A stretch of 64,000 bases of DNA. Source: Nocardioides humi. GTDB lineage: Bacteria; Actinomycetota; Actinomycetes; Propionibacteriales; Nocardioidaceae. The stretch lies in NCBI RefSeq assembly GCF_006494775.1, contig NZ_CP041146.1, forward strand, positions 992,001 through 1,056,000. The letters run 5' to 3'. Positions within the stretch are counted from its first letter, which is position 1, and each line of letters opens with the position of its first letter. The position numbers were made by a program, and so were the translations under genes. The notes under the pieces were generated by a model, which was given only the letters and a program-made list of their open reading frames with translations, was not told the origin of the DNA and ran no database searches. Below are positions 1 to 9,958 of this stretch, one piece after another.

Positions 1-300
1 CGCGCTGGGCGATCTGCGCCTCCAGCGCGTCGATGCTCCCCCGCTGCTGGAGGTAGGCCCGCAGGGAGGAGGCGTAGGAGACGGCCAGCACGGCGAGCAC
101 GAGCACGAGGATCGCGGCGCGGCTGGTGAGCCGGGACCTCTGCTGGTGCTCGGCGCGGGCCCGGACCAGGGCGGCCTCGCGCTCGCGGGCGGCCTTCTTC
201 CGCTCGGCCTTGAGCCGCTCGGCGTACCGCGGCCCGGACCGCCCCGCGACGGGGCGGCCCGGCTTGCGGACGTACGGCGGTCGCCCGGTGTGGCAGCCAT
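1..300 (-). CDS. FtsB/DivIC-type septum formation initiator (partial, one frameshift)
   Basis: This is the start of a small bitopic division protein running off the left edge. A basic, Lys/Arg-rich cytoplasmic N-terminus of about 55 residues is followed by one hydrophobic segment (around positions 70-125) and then the beginning of a coiled coil. That is the usual FtsB/DivIC layout, and this family sits directly downstream of enolase in many actinobacteria. The ATG at 298-300 is out of frame with the coiled-coil frame. One missing base in the CCC run at 284-286 explains this and gives an N-terminus beginning MAATPGRPPYVRKPGRP. The gap to eno is 17 bp, so co-transcription is likely. Family assignment rests on topology and context. 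Confidence 0.75.
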   Translation of the reverse strand, partial: MAATPGDRRTSASRAAPSRGGPGRGTPSGSRPSGRRPPASARPPWSGPAPSTSRGPGSPAAPRSSCSCSPCWPSPTPPPCGPTSSSGGASTRWRRRSPSA

Positions 301-317
301 CGGCGGCTCCTGGTCGT

Positions 318-1640
<1,323 letters not shown>

Positions 1641-1775
1641 CTAGAGGATCGGGTCCTGGGGATCGCGCAGGCGAGCGGCGGTGCCGAGCACCGCGCCGAA
1701 CAGCCGCTCGCGGCGTGCGCCCATCTCCGCGGCCGGGCTGGACGCCGGCGCCGGCGGCGGCCGCCGAGAAGGAGC

Positions 1776-2129
1776 TCAGCGCAGCAGGTGCCGACTGAGG
1801 TCGCCGCTCAGGTCCGCCGCCATCGTGCGGGACGCGAACCACCACGCGCCGTCGATGCGCCGGAAGGTGTCGCGGTAGCGGCCGACGATGATCGCCTGCA
1901 GCGGCAGCGCGTCCGTCGCCTGGAAGACCGTGTACGACGCCGCTCCGGTCGCCGTGCCCGCCTCGGCGTCGACCTCGATCGTCACGTTGGTGGTGATGTG
2001 CCGGGTCCGCGGTGTGCCGTCGTCGTACAGGCGGACGAGGGAGCGGTAGAAGGCCTCGACGGCCGCTGCGCCCTCGGCCAGCACGACGGGGCCGGCACAG
2101 CGTTCACCCGGACGTCGCCCACCGGCCAC
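1776..2129 (-). pseudogene. NTF2/SnoaL-like protein, N-terminally truncated
   Basis: About 100 residues match the C-terminal part of SnoaL/NTF2-like cone-barrel proteins: an AVEAFYRSLVRLYDDGTP helix, TRHITTNVTIEV strand, TYTVFQA-type strand, and a GRYRDTFRRIDGAWWFASR ending. These proteins are normally 130-150 residues, and no family-like first helix is visible before the GTG at 2127-2129 in any minus-strand frame. Room is limited because a divergent gene starts at 2206. A missing C near 2085 could extend the frame a little but does not yield a convincing N-terminus. It is read as a remnant or a damaged gene. Substrate or role cannot be told. Confidence 0.5.
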
Positions 2130-2205
2130 GAGGGCGTCGCCCGGGGCGATGAGGGTCTTTGCGAATCCTCAGCAATCTCGGGACCTGATCCGGAAGGCCT
2201 CACCC

Positions 2206-4826
2206 ATGCCACGAAGCACCCGGGCGCGACGACTGCGCCCGCTGTCCGTCGCCCTGCTGGCGGTCGCGCCGCTGGCCGCAAGCGCGCTCGCCGCCCTCCC
2301 CGGCGCCGCCGCACCACTCCCGACCACGGTCGCGGCCGGCGCCGAAGCCGGCCCGTGGTTCGACCGGGTCGCGACCTATCCCGTGTTCCAGAACGTGCCG
2401 GACGACGTCGACCCCGCGGCGCCGACGGTCGCCGAGATCTCGGCGGTCTCCGCCGACGGGAACACGCTGGCCTACACCGATGCCCTGGGCGGGCGGATCG
2501 GGTTCCTCGACATCACCGACCCGTCCGCGCCCGCGGGCCTCGGCAGCCACGACGTGGCGGGCGACGGCACCGACAGCCCCACATCGGTCGCCATCGTGGG
2601 CGACAACGCGCTCGTCGTCGTCGACGAGAGCACCTACCCCGGCCTGGAGGACACGCCGTGGGAGGACCTGCCTCCCGCGGACGGCGTCCGCGACGGCCGC
2701 CTCGACGTGGTCGCCCTCGCCGGGGAGCACGAGGAGATCGCCTCGATCCCGCTGCTCGGCCAGCCGGACTCGATCGCGATCAGCCCCGACGGGCGCTACG
2801 CCGCGATCGCCATCGAGAACCAGCGCAACGAGGCGGTCACGCCCGACGGCGGCGACGAGGGCGACCTCCCCCAGCCGCCGGCCGGCTTCGTGCAGATCAT
2901 CGACATCGGCGACCCGGACCCGACGACCTGGGAGGCCACCCCCGTCGAGCTCACCGAGACGGACCTCGCCGGGCTCGACACCCCGGAGGACGCCGAGCCG
3001 GAGTACGTCGACATCAACGACGACAACAAGCTGGCACTGACCCTGCAGGAGAACAACGGCGTCGTCGTCATCGACCTGCCGACCGCCTCCATCGACCACG
3101 TCTGGAGCGCCGGCAACGCCCAGGTCTCCGGCGTCGACGCCACCAAGAACGGCCTCTTCGACCCCGTCGACAGCATCGACCTCCCCCGTGAGCCCGACGC
3201 CGTCCAGTGGGTCGGCGACGGCCTGGTCGCCACCGCCAACGAGGGCGACTGGAAGGGCGGCACCCGCGGCTGGACCGTCTTCGACGCCGCGACCGGCGAC
3301 GTCGTGTGGGACGCCGGCAACTCCTTCGAGCAGCTCGCGATCCGCCACGGCCTGTTCAACGACGACCGCGCGGGCAAGAAGGGCCCCGAGCCCGAGGGGC
3401 TGGCGTTCGACGAGTTCGGCGGGACGCCGTACGCCTTCGTCGGCTCCGAGCGCAGCAACTTCGTCGCGGTCTACGACATGACCGACCCGACGGAGCCGGC
3501 GTTCGTCCAGGTCCTCCCGACCACCAACGGCCCCGAGGGCCTGCTCCCGATCCCCGGCCGCAACCTGCTCGCCGTCTCCTCCGAGACCGACGACGCGAGC
3601 GTCCTGGTGCGCTCCTCGGTCGCCCTCTACGAGCTCGGCACGACCGCGCCGGCGTTCCCGTCGATCGTCTCCGCCGACGAGGGCGGTACGGCGATCGGCT
3701 GGGGCGCGCTCGGCGCGCTCAGCGCCCAGCCCGGCGACCCGCAGCGGGTGTGGGCGGCCAGCGACGCGGCGTACGCCACCGGCCGGATCTACGCCGTCGA
3801 CCTGGCCCAGCAGCCGGCGGTGATCGACGACGTCATCACCGTGACCGAGGACGGCGCGCCGGTCGCGATCGACATCGAGGGCCTGCACGCCCGCGCCGAG
3901 GGCGGCTTCTGGGTCGCCCAGGAGGGCGCCACCGGCGCCGGCAACAAGCTGCTGCGGCTCGCCGCGGACGGCGAGATCCAGGAGAGCGTCTCCCTGCCGG
4001 AGGAGGTCAGCGCGCACATCAAGAGCTGGGGCCTCGAGGGGTCACCGCGTGGGGCACCGGCGCCGCCGAGCAGGTGTACGTCGCGGTCCAGCGGCCGCTG
4101 TGGGTCGACCCGACCGTCCCGAACGGCAGCCTGGAGCCACTGGAGGGGAATGTCGCGCGGATCGGTCGCTACACGCCCGCCACCGGTGCGTGGGCCTGGT
4201 TCACCTATCCGCTCGAGCAGACCTCGGTCGCCGGCGACTGGATCGGCCTCTCGGAGGTCACCGCGGTCGACGCCGACACCCTGGCCGTGATCGAGCGGGA
4301 CAAGCAGAACGGCACCACCGCCGCGATCAAGCGGGTCTACGCCGTGGACCTCCCGGCCACGACCGGCGGCGCGGTGACGCCGCTGGCCAAACGCCTGGCG
4401 ATCGACCTGCTGCCGCGGATGAGGGCGCTGAACGGATGGACGCAGGAGAAGCTCGAGGGCTTCACCATCACCGCCGGCGGCGAGGCCCTCGCCGTGACGG
4501 ACAACGACGGCCTCGCCAACGCCACCGGCGAGACCCAGCTGTTCCGGCTCGGCCCGGCCGCGCAGTACTTCCCGGCACCGCCCGTCGACGGCCCGTCCGC
4601 CGCGTGCACCTCCGCCCAGGCCCAGGCCACCCAGGCCGCGGCCGTCGCGGCGCAGGCCAAGGCGAAGGTGAGCAAGGCCAAGAAGAAGGCCAAGTCGGCG
4701 AAGAAGGCGCACAAGCCGGCCAAGGTGACCAAGACGAAGAAGAAGCTCAAGAAGGCCAAGAAGCAGTCGAAGAAGGCGACCGCCGCCGCGGCCACCGCGC
4801 AGGCGGCTGTCACCCAGCACTGCTGA
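2206..4826 (+). CDS. Secreted phytase-like esterase domain protein with lysine-rich tail (one frameshift)
   Basis: The product is about 873 residues when one G is restored at the GGGG run 4038-4041. Without it the frame breaks after SWGLEG and resumes at VTAWGTGAAEQVY. A basic start and hydrophobic h-region ending in a LPGAAA cleavage-type site indicate Sec export. The body contains propeller-like strands with many acidic turns (DDVDP, DINDDN) and a C-terminal half resembling the 'esterase-like activity of phytase' family. The last 70 residues are an Ala/Lys repeat tail ending in Cys, probably binding an anionic wall or nucleic acid polymer. The ATG at 2206 was chosen because GGAAGG precedes it and the signal peptide starts there. 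Substrate is unknown; a phosphate-releasing role is family inference. Confidence 0.75.
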
Positions 4827-4934
4827 CCCGGCACGAACTGACCCGGAGATCACACCGACCCGGCGCGAACTGACCTCGCAGGAGGTCAGTTTGCGCCGGG
4901 TCGGTGCAATTCCGAGGGGCGGACGCGCCGGGTC
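4825..4934. repeat. Four-part palindromic repeat cluster A (F-F-R-R) between convergent genes
   Basis: Two forward half-sites at 4825-4843 and 4857-4877 start GACCCGGC and end in ACTGACC. Two reverse half-sites follow at 4882-4902 and 4921-4934, each ending in GCGCCGGGTC. The inner pair forms a near-perfect 21-bp stem with a 4-nt GCAG loop. The first half-site overlaps the stop codon of the phytase-like gene, and the last ends 2 bp before the stop of the ferritin-like gene. The whole convergent junction is therefore made of this element. The same architecture recurs at 49360-49468, including a shared ATTCCGAGG linker between the two reverse copies. It probably acts as a bidirectional terminator and looks like a dispersed repeat family. 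Confidence 0.85.
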
Positions 4935-4936
4935 GA

Positions 4937-5638
4937 TCAGGCGTCGAGACCGAGCTCGGCCATCCGCTCCATGTGGCGCTCGGTGAGCCGCGTGAACATC
5001 CGGCCGAGGGCGGCCAGGTCGAGGCCGGGGCGGTCCACGCCGCCGGCGAGGAGCGCGGTCAGCGCGTCGCGGTCGGCGGCCACCCGCTGCGCCTGGGTCA
5101 GCGCCTCTCCCATCAGCCGCCGGCCCCACAGCGCCAGCCGGCCGCCGAGGCGCGGGTCGTCGGCGATCGCGGCGCGGACCCGGTCGACGACGAACGTCGC
5201 GTGCGTGCCCTCCTCCATCGAGGAGATGACCAGGTCGCGCGTCTCGGGGTCGAGATAGGCCGCGATCTCGCGGTAGAAGTCGTTGGCGAGCCCGTCGCCG
5301 ACGTACGCCTTGACGAGGCCCTCGTACCAGTCCGCCGGCGCGGTGTGCCGGTGGAACTCGTCGAGCGGCTCCCGGAAGGGCGCCATCGCGGCGAACGGGT
5401 CGGCGCCGAACGCGCGGATCCGGTCGTGGAGGGCGTGCACCTTGGTGAGCTCCCCGCTCGCCATCGTCGCCAGGTCGACCTTGTCGGCCAGGCTGGGGGC
5501 GAGCTTGGCGTCCTCGGCGAGCCGCTCGAAGGCGGAGATCTCGCCGTACGCGATGGCGGCCAGGAGGTCGACCACGGCCTCGCGATAGGCCGGGTCGGCG
5601 TCGGCGGTGGGAGCGGTCGCGTCGGCGGATTCAGCCAT
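4937..5638 (-). CDS. Ferritin-like fold protein
   Basis: This 233-residue all-helical protein resembles the actinobacterial ferritin-like family related to tRNA-(MS[2]IO[6]A)-hydroxylase. Helical segments carry spaced Glu and His residues, such as YGEISAFERL, GELTKVHALHDRI, MEEGTHATFVVDRV and LTERHMERM. They would supply a diiron site if one exists. An Ala/Asp-rich tail of about 15 residues precedes the first helix. It is divergent from the DEAD-box helicase gene, with only about 30-90 bp between them, an arrangement common in actinobacteria. Whether it hydroxylates tRNA, stores iron or has another oxidative role cannot be decided from sequence. Confidence 0.8.
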   Translation of the reverse strand: MAESADATAPTADADPAYREAVVDLLAAIAYGEISAFERLAEDAKLAPSLADKVDLATMASGELTKVHALHDRIRAFGADPFAAMAPFREPLDEFHRHTAPADWYEGLVKAYVGDGLANDFYREIAAYLDPETRDLVISSMEEGTHATFVVDRVRAAIADDPRLGGRLALWGRRLMGEALTQAQRVAADRDALTALLAGGVDRPGLDLAALGRMFTRLTERHMERMAELGLDA

Positions 5639-5654
5639 AGGTGCAGGCTACAAG

Positions 5655-5660
5655 TAGACT
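5655..5660 (+). promoter_or_regulatory. Putative -10 element upstream of the helicase gene
   Basis: TAGACT lies 5 nt before a GTG (5666) that opens the helicase reading frame. The region up to about 5810 has an unusually low G/C third-position content for this genome, so it may be a transcribed leader rather than coding. The same TAGACT word sits 8 nt before the GTG of mrp. A -35 box was not convincing. Confidence 0.35.
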
Positions 5661-5725
5661 AGACCGTGGCGAGAGCCCGTCCGGCCCCTCGGGGCGGCGC
5701 GGCCCGCCCGGGCACCCGCCCACGT

Positions 5726-7358
5726 ATGTGCGCGGCTGAGTGTGAATCGGCCGCATCGAATCTGGCGCCTGCCGACCGGCCGACGACACTCACGAAAGCG
5801 AACAGAACACTGACTTCCAACGACATCACCGCTGCGTCCACCCCTGCCACCACGGCGACCGAGGAGACCAGCGGGCCCTCGTTCCGCGACCTCGGCGTGA
5901 TGCCCCTGATCTGCGACGCGCTCGAGCGGGCCGGGATCACGCACCCCTTCGCGATCCAGGAGATGACCCTCTCCGTCGCGCTGATGGGCACCGACCTGAT
6001 CGGCCAGGCCCGCACCGGCACCGGCAAGACCCTCGCCTTCGGCATCCCGGTGATCCAGCGCAGCGTCGCGCCGACCGACCCCGACTACTCCGAGCTGCCC
6101 CAGGGCAAGCCGCAGGCGCTCATCGTCGCCCCGACCCGCGAGCTCGCGCTCCAGGTGTCCAGCGACCTCGAGATCGCCAGCCGCGACCGCGGCCTGCGCG
6201 TCCTCACCATCTACGGCGGCGTCGGCTACGAACCCCAGATCGAGGCCCTCGAGACCGGCGTCGACATCGTCATCGGTACGCCGGGCCGGCTGATCGACCT
6301 CGCCAACCGCAAGGTCCTCGACCTCTCCCACGTGCACGCGCTCGTGCTCGACGAGGCCGACGAGATGCTCGACCTGGGCTTCCTGCCCGACGTGGAGAAG
6401 CTGCTGCGGCTCACCCCGGAGACGCGGCAGACCATGCTGTTCTCCGCCACCATGCCGGCCGCGATCGTGTCGCTGGCCCGCATGCACATGCGGCACCCGA
6501 TGAACATCCGTGCGGAGTCGTCGTACGAGAACGCGACGGTGCCGGCCACCGCGCAGTTCATCTACCTCGCCCACGACCTCGACAAGCCCGAGATCATCGG
6601 CCGGATCCTGCAGGCCGAGGACGCCGACAAGATGATCGTCTTCACGCGGACCAAGCGGCAGGCGCAGCGGGTCGCCGACGACCTCGTCGAGCGCGGCTTC
6701 AAGGCCAGCGCCCTGCACGGCGACATGGCGCAGGTGGCGCGCGAGAAGGCGCTGACCAGGTTCCGCGAGGACAAGATCAAGGTCCTCGTCGCCACCGACG
6801 TCGCCGCCCGCGGCATCGACGTCTCCGGCGTCAGCCACGTCATCAACTACACCTGCCCGAGGACGACAAGACCTACGTGCACCGGATCGGCCGCACCGGC
6901 CGCGCCGGCGCCTCGGGCATCGCGATCACGCTGGTCGACGCGACCGACGTGCACCGCTGGAAGATGATCAACAAGGCGCTCGACCTGCCCTTCGACGAGC
7001 CGGTCGAGACCTACTCGACCTCCGAGCACCTCTTCCACGACCAGGGCATCGCACCCGGCACCAAGGGCCGGATCGCTCCCCCGGCGCCGCCTGCACCGCG
7101 CGGCGAGCGGTCGGGCGAGCGCGGCGCGAGCCGTTCAGGCGAGCGGCGCTCCGGCGGCGAGCGCAACCGGACCCGGACGCGCACCCGGACCCGCGGCGGC
7201 AAGCCCGTCGAGGGGACGGCGCGCGGGACACCGCCGCCGCGGCCACGGACGGCGCGGGTACGCCGCCCGAGGGCGCCGAGCGTCCCGCCGGCCGCAACCG
7301 GCGCCGGCGCCGTCGTACCGGTGGCGGGACGGGCTCCACGGAGACGCAGTCGGCCTGA
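5726..7358 (+). CDS. DEAD-box ATP-dependent RNA helicase (two frameshifts)
   Basis: A cytosolic RNA helicase of the DeaD/CsdA type, which remodels structured RNA and often helps ribosome assembly or cold adaptation. It shows the Q-motif (ITHPFAIQ), Walker A (ARTGTGKT), VLDEADEM, SAT and HRIGRTGRAG motifs. A low-complexity Arg/Gly-rich basic tail typical of RNA-binding extensions follows. Two bases appear missing: a C in CCC at 6856-6858 (restores NYTCPEDDKTYVHRIGRTG) and a G in GGGG at 7212-7215, which gives an uninterrupted tail ending GSTETQSA. With both restored the product is about 544 residues. The start is uncertain: ATG 5726 was taken, GTG 5666 is possible, and a later non-ATG start near 5810 fits codon usage better. 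Confidence 0.9.
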
Positions 7359-7362
7359 TCAG

Positions 7363-7410
7363 GAGACGACGGAGCGGAGCCCGGGCCTGTCCCGGGCTCC
7401 GCTCCGTCTC
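7363..7410. terminator. Bidirectional hairpin terminator between convergent genes
   Basis: A 15-bp perfect stem (GGAGCGGAGCCCGGG with its complement) closes a 5-nt loop. GAGAC/GTCTC adds outer pairs beyond a small bulge. It lies between the helicase stop and the stop of the convergent EEP-family gene and has no long T tract, as is usual for high-GC actinobacteria. Confidence 0.8.
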
Positions 7411-7437
7411 AGGCTGTGGTCGAGGAGCTGACGGAGG

Positions 7438-8265
7438 TCAGCTCGCCGCGGGCTCCACCCACACGTTGCCGACCAGCACCGGGTGGTCGCTGATGCCGTT
7501 GTAGACCTTGCGGTGGTCGCTGAACTTGGTGCCGGTCCAGGTCGCCATCATCCAGTCCGGGCCGGCCTTCGGCGGGACGGGGCACGGCTTGCGCTTGGTG
7601 CCGCCGACCGAGACCAGGTCGGTCGCCTTGGCGACGCGCTGGCAGAACTCCACCCGCTCGTTCATGTCGCCCATCACCAGGACGGGGTCGCCCTTGGCCT
7701 CCAGCCGCTTGATCAGCTTGATCTCCTTGGTCGTGGAGATGTCACGCTCGCGCTCCTGGCCGCCCGGCGAGTTGTGGATCGCGACGACGTAGAAGACACG
7801 GCCGGTCTTGCGGTGCTTGAGCTTGACGTACGGGATCGCACGCTGGTGGCCCAGGAAGGGCCGGTAGATCACGCCCTTCTTCTTCGCCTGGTAGACGTCG
7901 GCCTTCCAGGCGAGCTGGATCGCCGAGCTGTAGTTGCCGAGGCTGCGGCGAGGGTAGAACTTGAAGCGCGGCAGACGCTTGCGCAGCACCTTCAGCTGGG
8001 AGCGGTGGACCTCCTGGAAGGCGACGACCTCGCGGCTGCGCTCCTGCACCTGGTTCGCGGCGCTGTTCGCGCGCGCCGCGCCGCCAGGGGCCATCGAGGC
8101 GGTGAGGATGTTGAACGACATGGCGCGGATCTCGTAGCCGGCGCCCTTCGCCTCCGGCGCGGCCGCCGTGGCGGCCGGCTGCTCGGGTGAGAGGGTGGCG
8201 CCGAGGGTGAGGACCATCAGCGCGGCGCAGATCCGGGCAAGGTGCTTTCCGAGGTGGGCGAGCAT
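7438..8265 (-). CDS. Secreted endonuclease/exonuclease/phosphatase (EEP) family protein
   Basis: The 275-residue product begins with a cleavable-looking signal (hydrophobic core ALMVLTLGATL followed by an Ala/Pro-rich stretch). An EEP fold of the DNase I/sphingomyelinase/inositol-phosphatase superfamily follows. Core residues are visible in order: MSFNI near residue 50, VVAFQEVH (metal-binding Glu), VVAIHNSP, VLVMGDMNE (catalytic Asp/Asn) and GISDHPVLV (catalytic Asp-His). The substrate cannot be read from sequence; nucleic acid and phosphodiester lipids are both possible. Two other exported EEP proteins lie at 28.5 and 36.6 kb, making this a small paralogous set. Confidence 0.82.
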   Translation of the reverse strand: MLAHLGKHLARICAALMVLTLGATLSPEQPAATAAAPEAKGAGYEIRAMSFNILTASMAPGGAARANSAANQVQERSREVVAFQEVHRSQLKVLRKRLPRFKFYPRRSLGNYSSAIQLAWKADVYQAKKKGVIYRPFLGHQRAIPYVKLKHRKTGRVFYVVAIHNSPGGQERERDISTTKEIKLIKRLEAKGDPVLVMGDMNERVEFCQRVAKATDLVSVGGTKRKPCPVPPKAGPDWMMATWTGTKFSDHRKVYNGISDHPVLVGNVWVEPAAS

Positions 8266-8343
8266 CCGGGCACCCTAGGCAGACCCACCCCGGGCAGGGC
8301 AAATCGTGCCTGTGACGGCTGTGACCGTTGCGCCGGGTGGGGC

Positions 8344-9102
8344 TCAGGTGGTGACGACGACCTTGGTGCCGACCGGGGCGAAGTCCCACAGCGCGATCGC
8401 GTTGGGGCGGGCCTGCCGGATGCAGCCGTGCGAGAGCGGCGTACCGAGCTGGTCGAGGGTCTGGACCGGCTTGCCGTCGTCGACCGGGATGGTGTGGAAG
8501 CCGATCGCGGCGCCCTGGGTGCCCCGGGTGAACCGGACGAAGTACTCCATCGTGCCCGAGTCGTCGATGCCGATGGCGTTGCGGCTGCGGGAGTAGACGG
8601 AGTAGGTGCCGGGCTCGAGGTTGTCGTAGACGCTGCCGGAAACGAGGTACGTCCGCGCGACCGACCCGTCGGCGTCGACCAGCCAGACCCGCTGGCGGCC
8701 CTCGCTGAACACGATCCGCCGGCCGGCGCCGGACGCCGCGGGCAGCTCGGTGGAGTCCGAGACCGCCGCGATCCGGGAGCCCGTGTCGGCCAGGTCGCCG
8801 GTGACGGCGCCGTCCAGGGCGGGCAGGTCGTCGGGCTTCGGCGTGTCCTTCGCGGCCGGCTCGCCGGACGCGGCGAGCTCGTCGGCCTGCGGGGACGGGG
8901 TCTCCCGGGCGCCGACCGATCCGGCGGATCCGGCCGAGCCCGCCGCTGCCGGGCCGCCGCCGCCCGGGAGCAGCCCGAACCCGCCCGCGACGGCCACGAC
9001 GGTCACGGTCAGCGCCGCGGCGACCGCCGTGATCCGGCCGTACCGGGGACGCGCGGGGGCACGGTGCCGCCCGGCGGCATGGCGTGGTGCTGCGTGCTTC
9101 AC
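8344..9102 (-). CDS. L,D-transpeptidase (YkuD family), membrane-anchored
   Basis: The enzyme makes 3-3 cross-links in peptidoglycan or attaches proteins to it, outside the membrane. Of 252 residues, 21-47 form a signal-anchor helix, 50-125 an Ala/Gly/Pro/Asp-rich spacer, and 130-252 the YkuD catalytic domain. That domain has His203 in GFHTIP and the SHGCIR motif with nucleophile Cys227. The GTG at 9102 was chosen because it begins just upstream of the basic stretch before the anchor and lies 8 bp after the parA stop. An earlier start would overlap parA. Confidence 0.88.
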   Translation of the reverse strand: MKHAAPRHAAGRHRAPARPRYGRITAVAAALTVTVVAVAGGFGLLPGGGGPAAAGSAGSAGSVGARETPSPQADELAASGEPAAKDTPKPDDLPALDGAVTGDLADTGSRIAAVSDSTELPAASGAGRRIVFSEGRQRVWLVDADGSVARTYLVSGSVYDNLEPGTYSVYSRSRNAIGIDDSGTMEYFVRFTRGTQGAAIGFHTIPVDDGKPVQTLDQLGTPLSHGCIRQARPNAIALWDFAPVGTKVVVTT

Positions 9103-9109
9103 GACGGGC

Positions 9110-9901
9110 TCAGCGCGCCGATCGGTCCAGGAGGGCGCCAGCCACCTCACGGTAGGCCTGCGCGCCCTTGCTCGTACGGCTGGTGGCGAGGATCGAGCGG
9201 CCCGCCGCCGGCGCCTCGGCGAACTTGATGGTCTTGGGGATGGGCGGCTCGACGACCTCAAGGTCGTAGGTCTCCGCGATCGTGTCGAGCACGGCGCGCG
9301 CGTGGTTGGTCCGGCCGTCGTACAGCGTCGGGAGGACGCCCCACACGGCGAGCTCGCGGTTGGTGAAGCGGCGTACGTCGTGGACGGTGTCGAGCAGCTG
9401 GCCGACGCCGCGGTGGGACAGGGTCTCGCACTGCAGCGGGATGAGGACGCCCTCGGCCGCGGTGAGGGCGGCGACCGTGAGCACGCCCAGCGACGGCGGG
9501 CAGTCGAGGAGCACCCAGTCGTAGCTCCGGCCGGACGCCCGGAGGTCCTCCATCACACCCCGCAGGACGTGCTCGCGGCCGGTGCGGGTGAGCAGGTCCG
9601 CCTCCGCGCGCGCCAGCTCGATGGTCGCCGGGAGCAGGTCGACGCCGTCGTCGGTCTCGATGATCACCTCCTCGACCGCGGTGCCCTTGGTGAGGACGTG
9701 GTGGACCGACAGCTCGAGGTCCTCGGGGTCGACGCCGAGCGAGAACGTCAGGCAGGCCTGGGGATCGAGATCGACCAGCAGCACCGACTGGTCCCGTTCG
9801 GCCAGGGCCGCGCCGATGGAGGCGACGCTGGTCGTCTTCGCGACGCCGCCCTTCTGGTTGGCGACGGCGAGGATCGTGGGGGCAACCTGCTCGCTGTTCA
9901 T
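9110..9901 (-). CDS. ParA-family ATPase (orphan, no adjacent ParB)
   Basis: A 263-residue deviant-Walker P-loop ATPase. The N-terminal motif QKGGVAKTT carries the signature lysine. VLLVDLDPQA is switch I/A' and VLLDCPPSLG is the Walker B region. Such ATPases position chromosomes, plasmids or protein cargo on the nucleoid. No parB-like gene or parS array is seen nearby, and the downstream partner is an L,D-transpeptidase 8 bp away. A chromosome-partition role is therefore less likely than an orphan ParA role in actinobacterial cell organisation. Start ATG 9899-9901 is well placed, divergent from the SDR gene. Confidence 0.88.
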   Translation of the reverse strand: MNSEQVAPTILAVANQKGGVAKTTSVASIGAALAERDQSVLLVDLDPQACLTFSLGVDPEDLELSVHHVLTKGTAVEEVIIETDDGVDLLPATIELARAEADLLTRTGREHVLRGVMEDLRASGRSYDWVLLDCPPSLGVLTVAALTAAEGVLIPLQCETLSHRGVGQLLDTVHDVRRFTNRELAVWGVLPTLYDGRTNHARAVLDTIAETYDLEVVEPPIPKTIKFAEAPAAGRSILATSRTSKGAQAYREVAGALLDRSAR

Positions 9902-9958
9902 CGGGACCCATCATGCCGGATCGCCGGGCGCAGGCTCCGCACCTCCTAGTGTTGCGGC

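Noticed and set aside
9110..9901. Chromosome partition locus near the origin of replication
   Set aside because: No parB, no parS-like 16-bp palindromes, no rsmG, rnpA or dnaA genes nearby.
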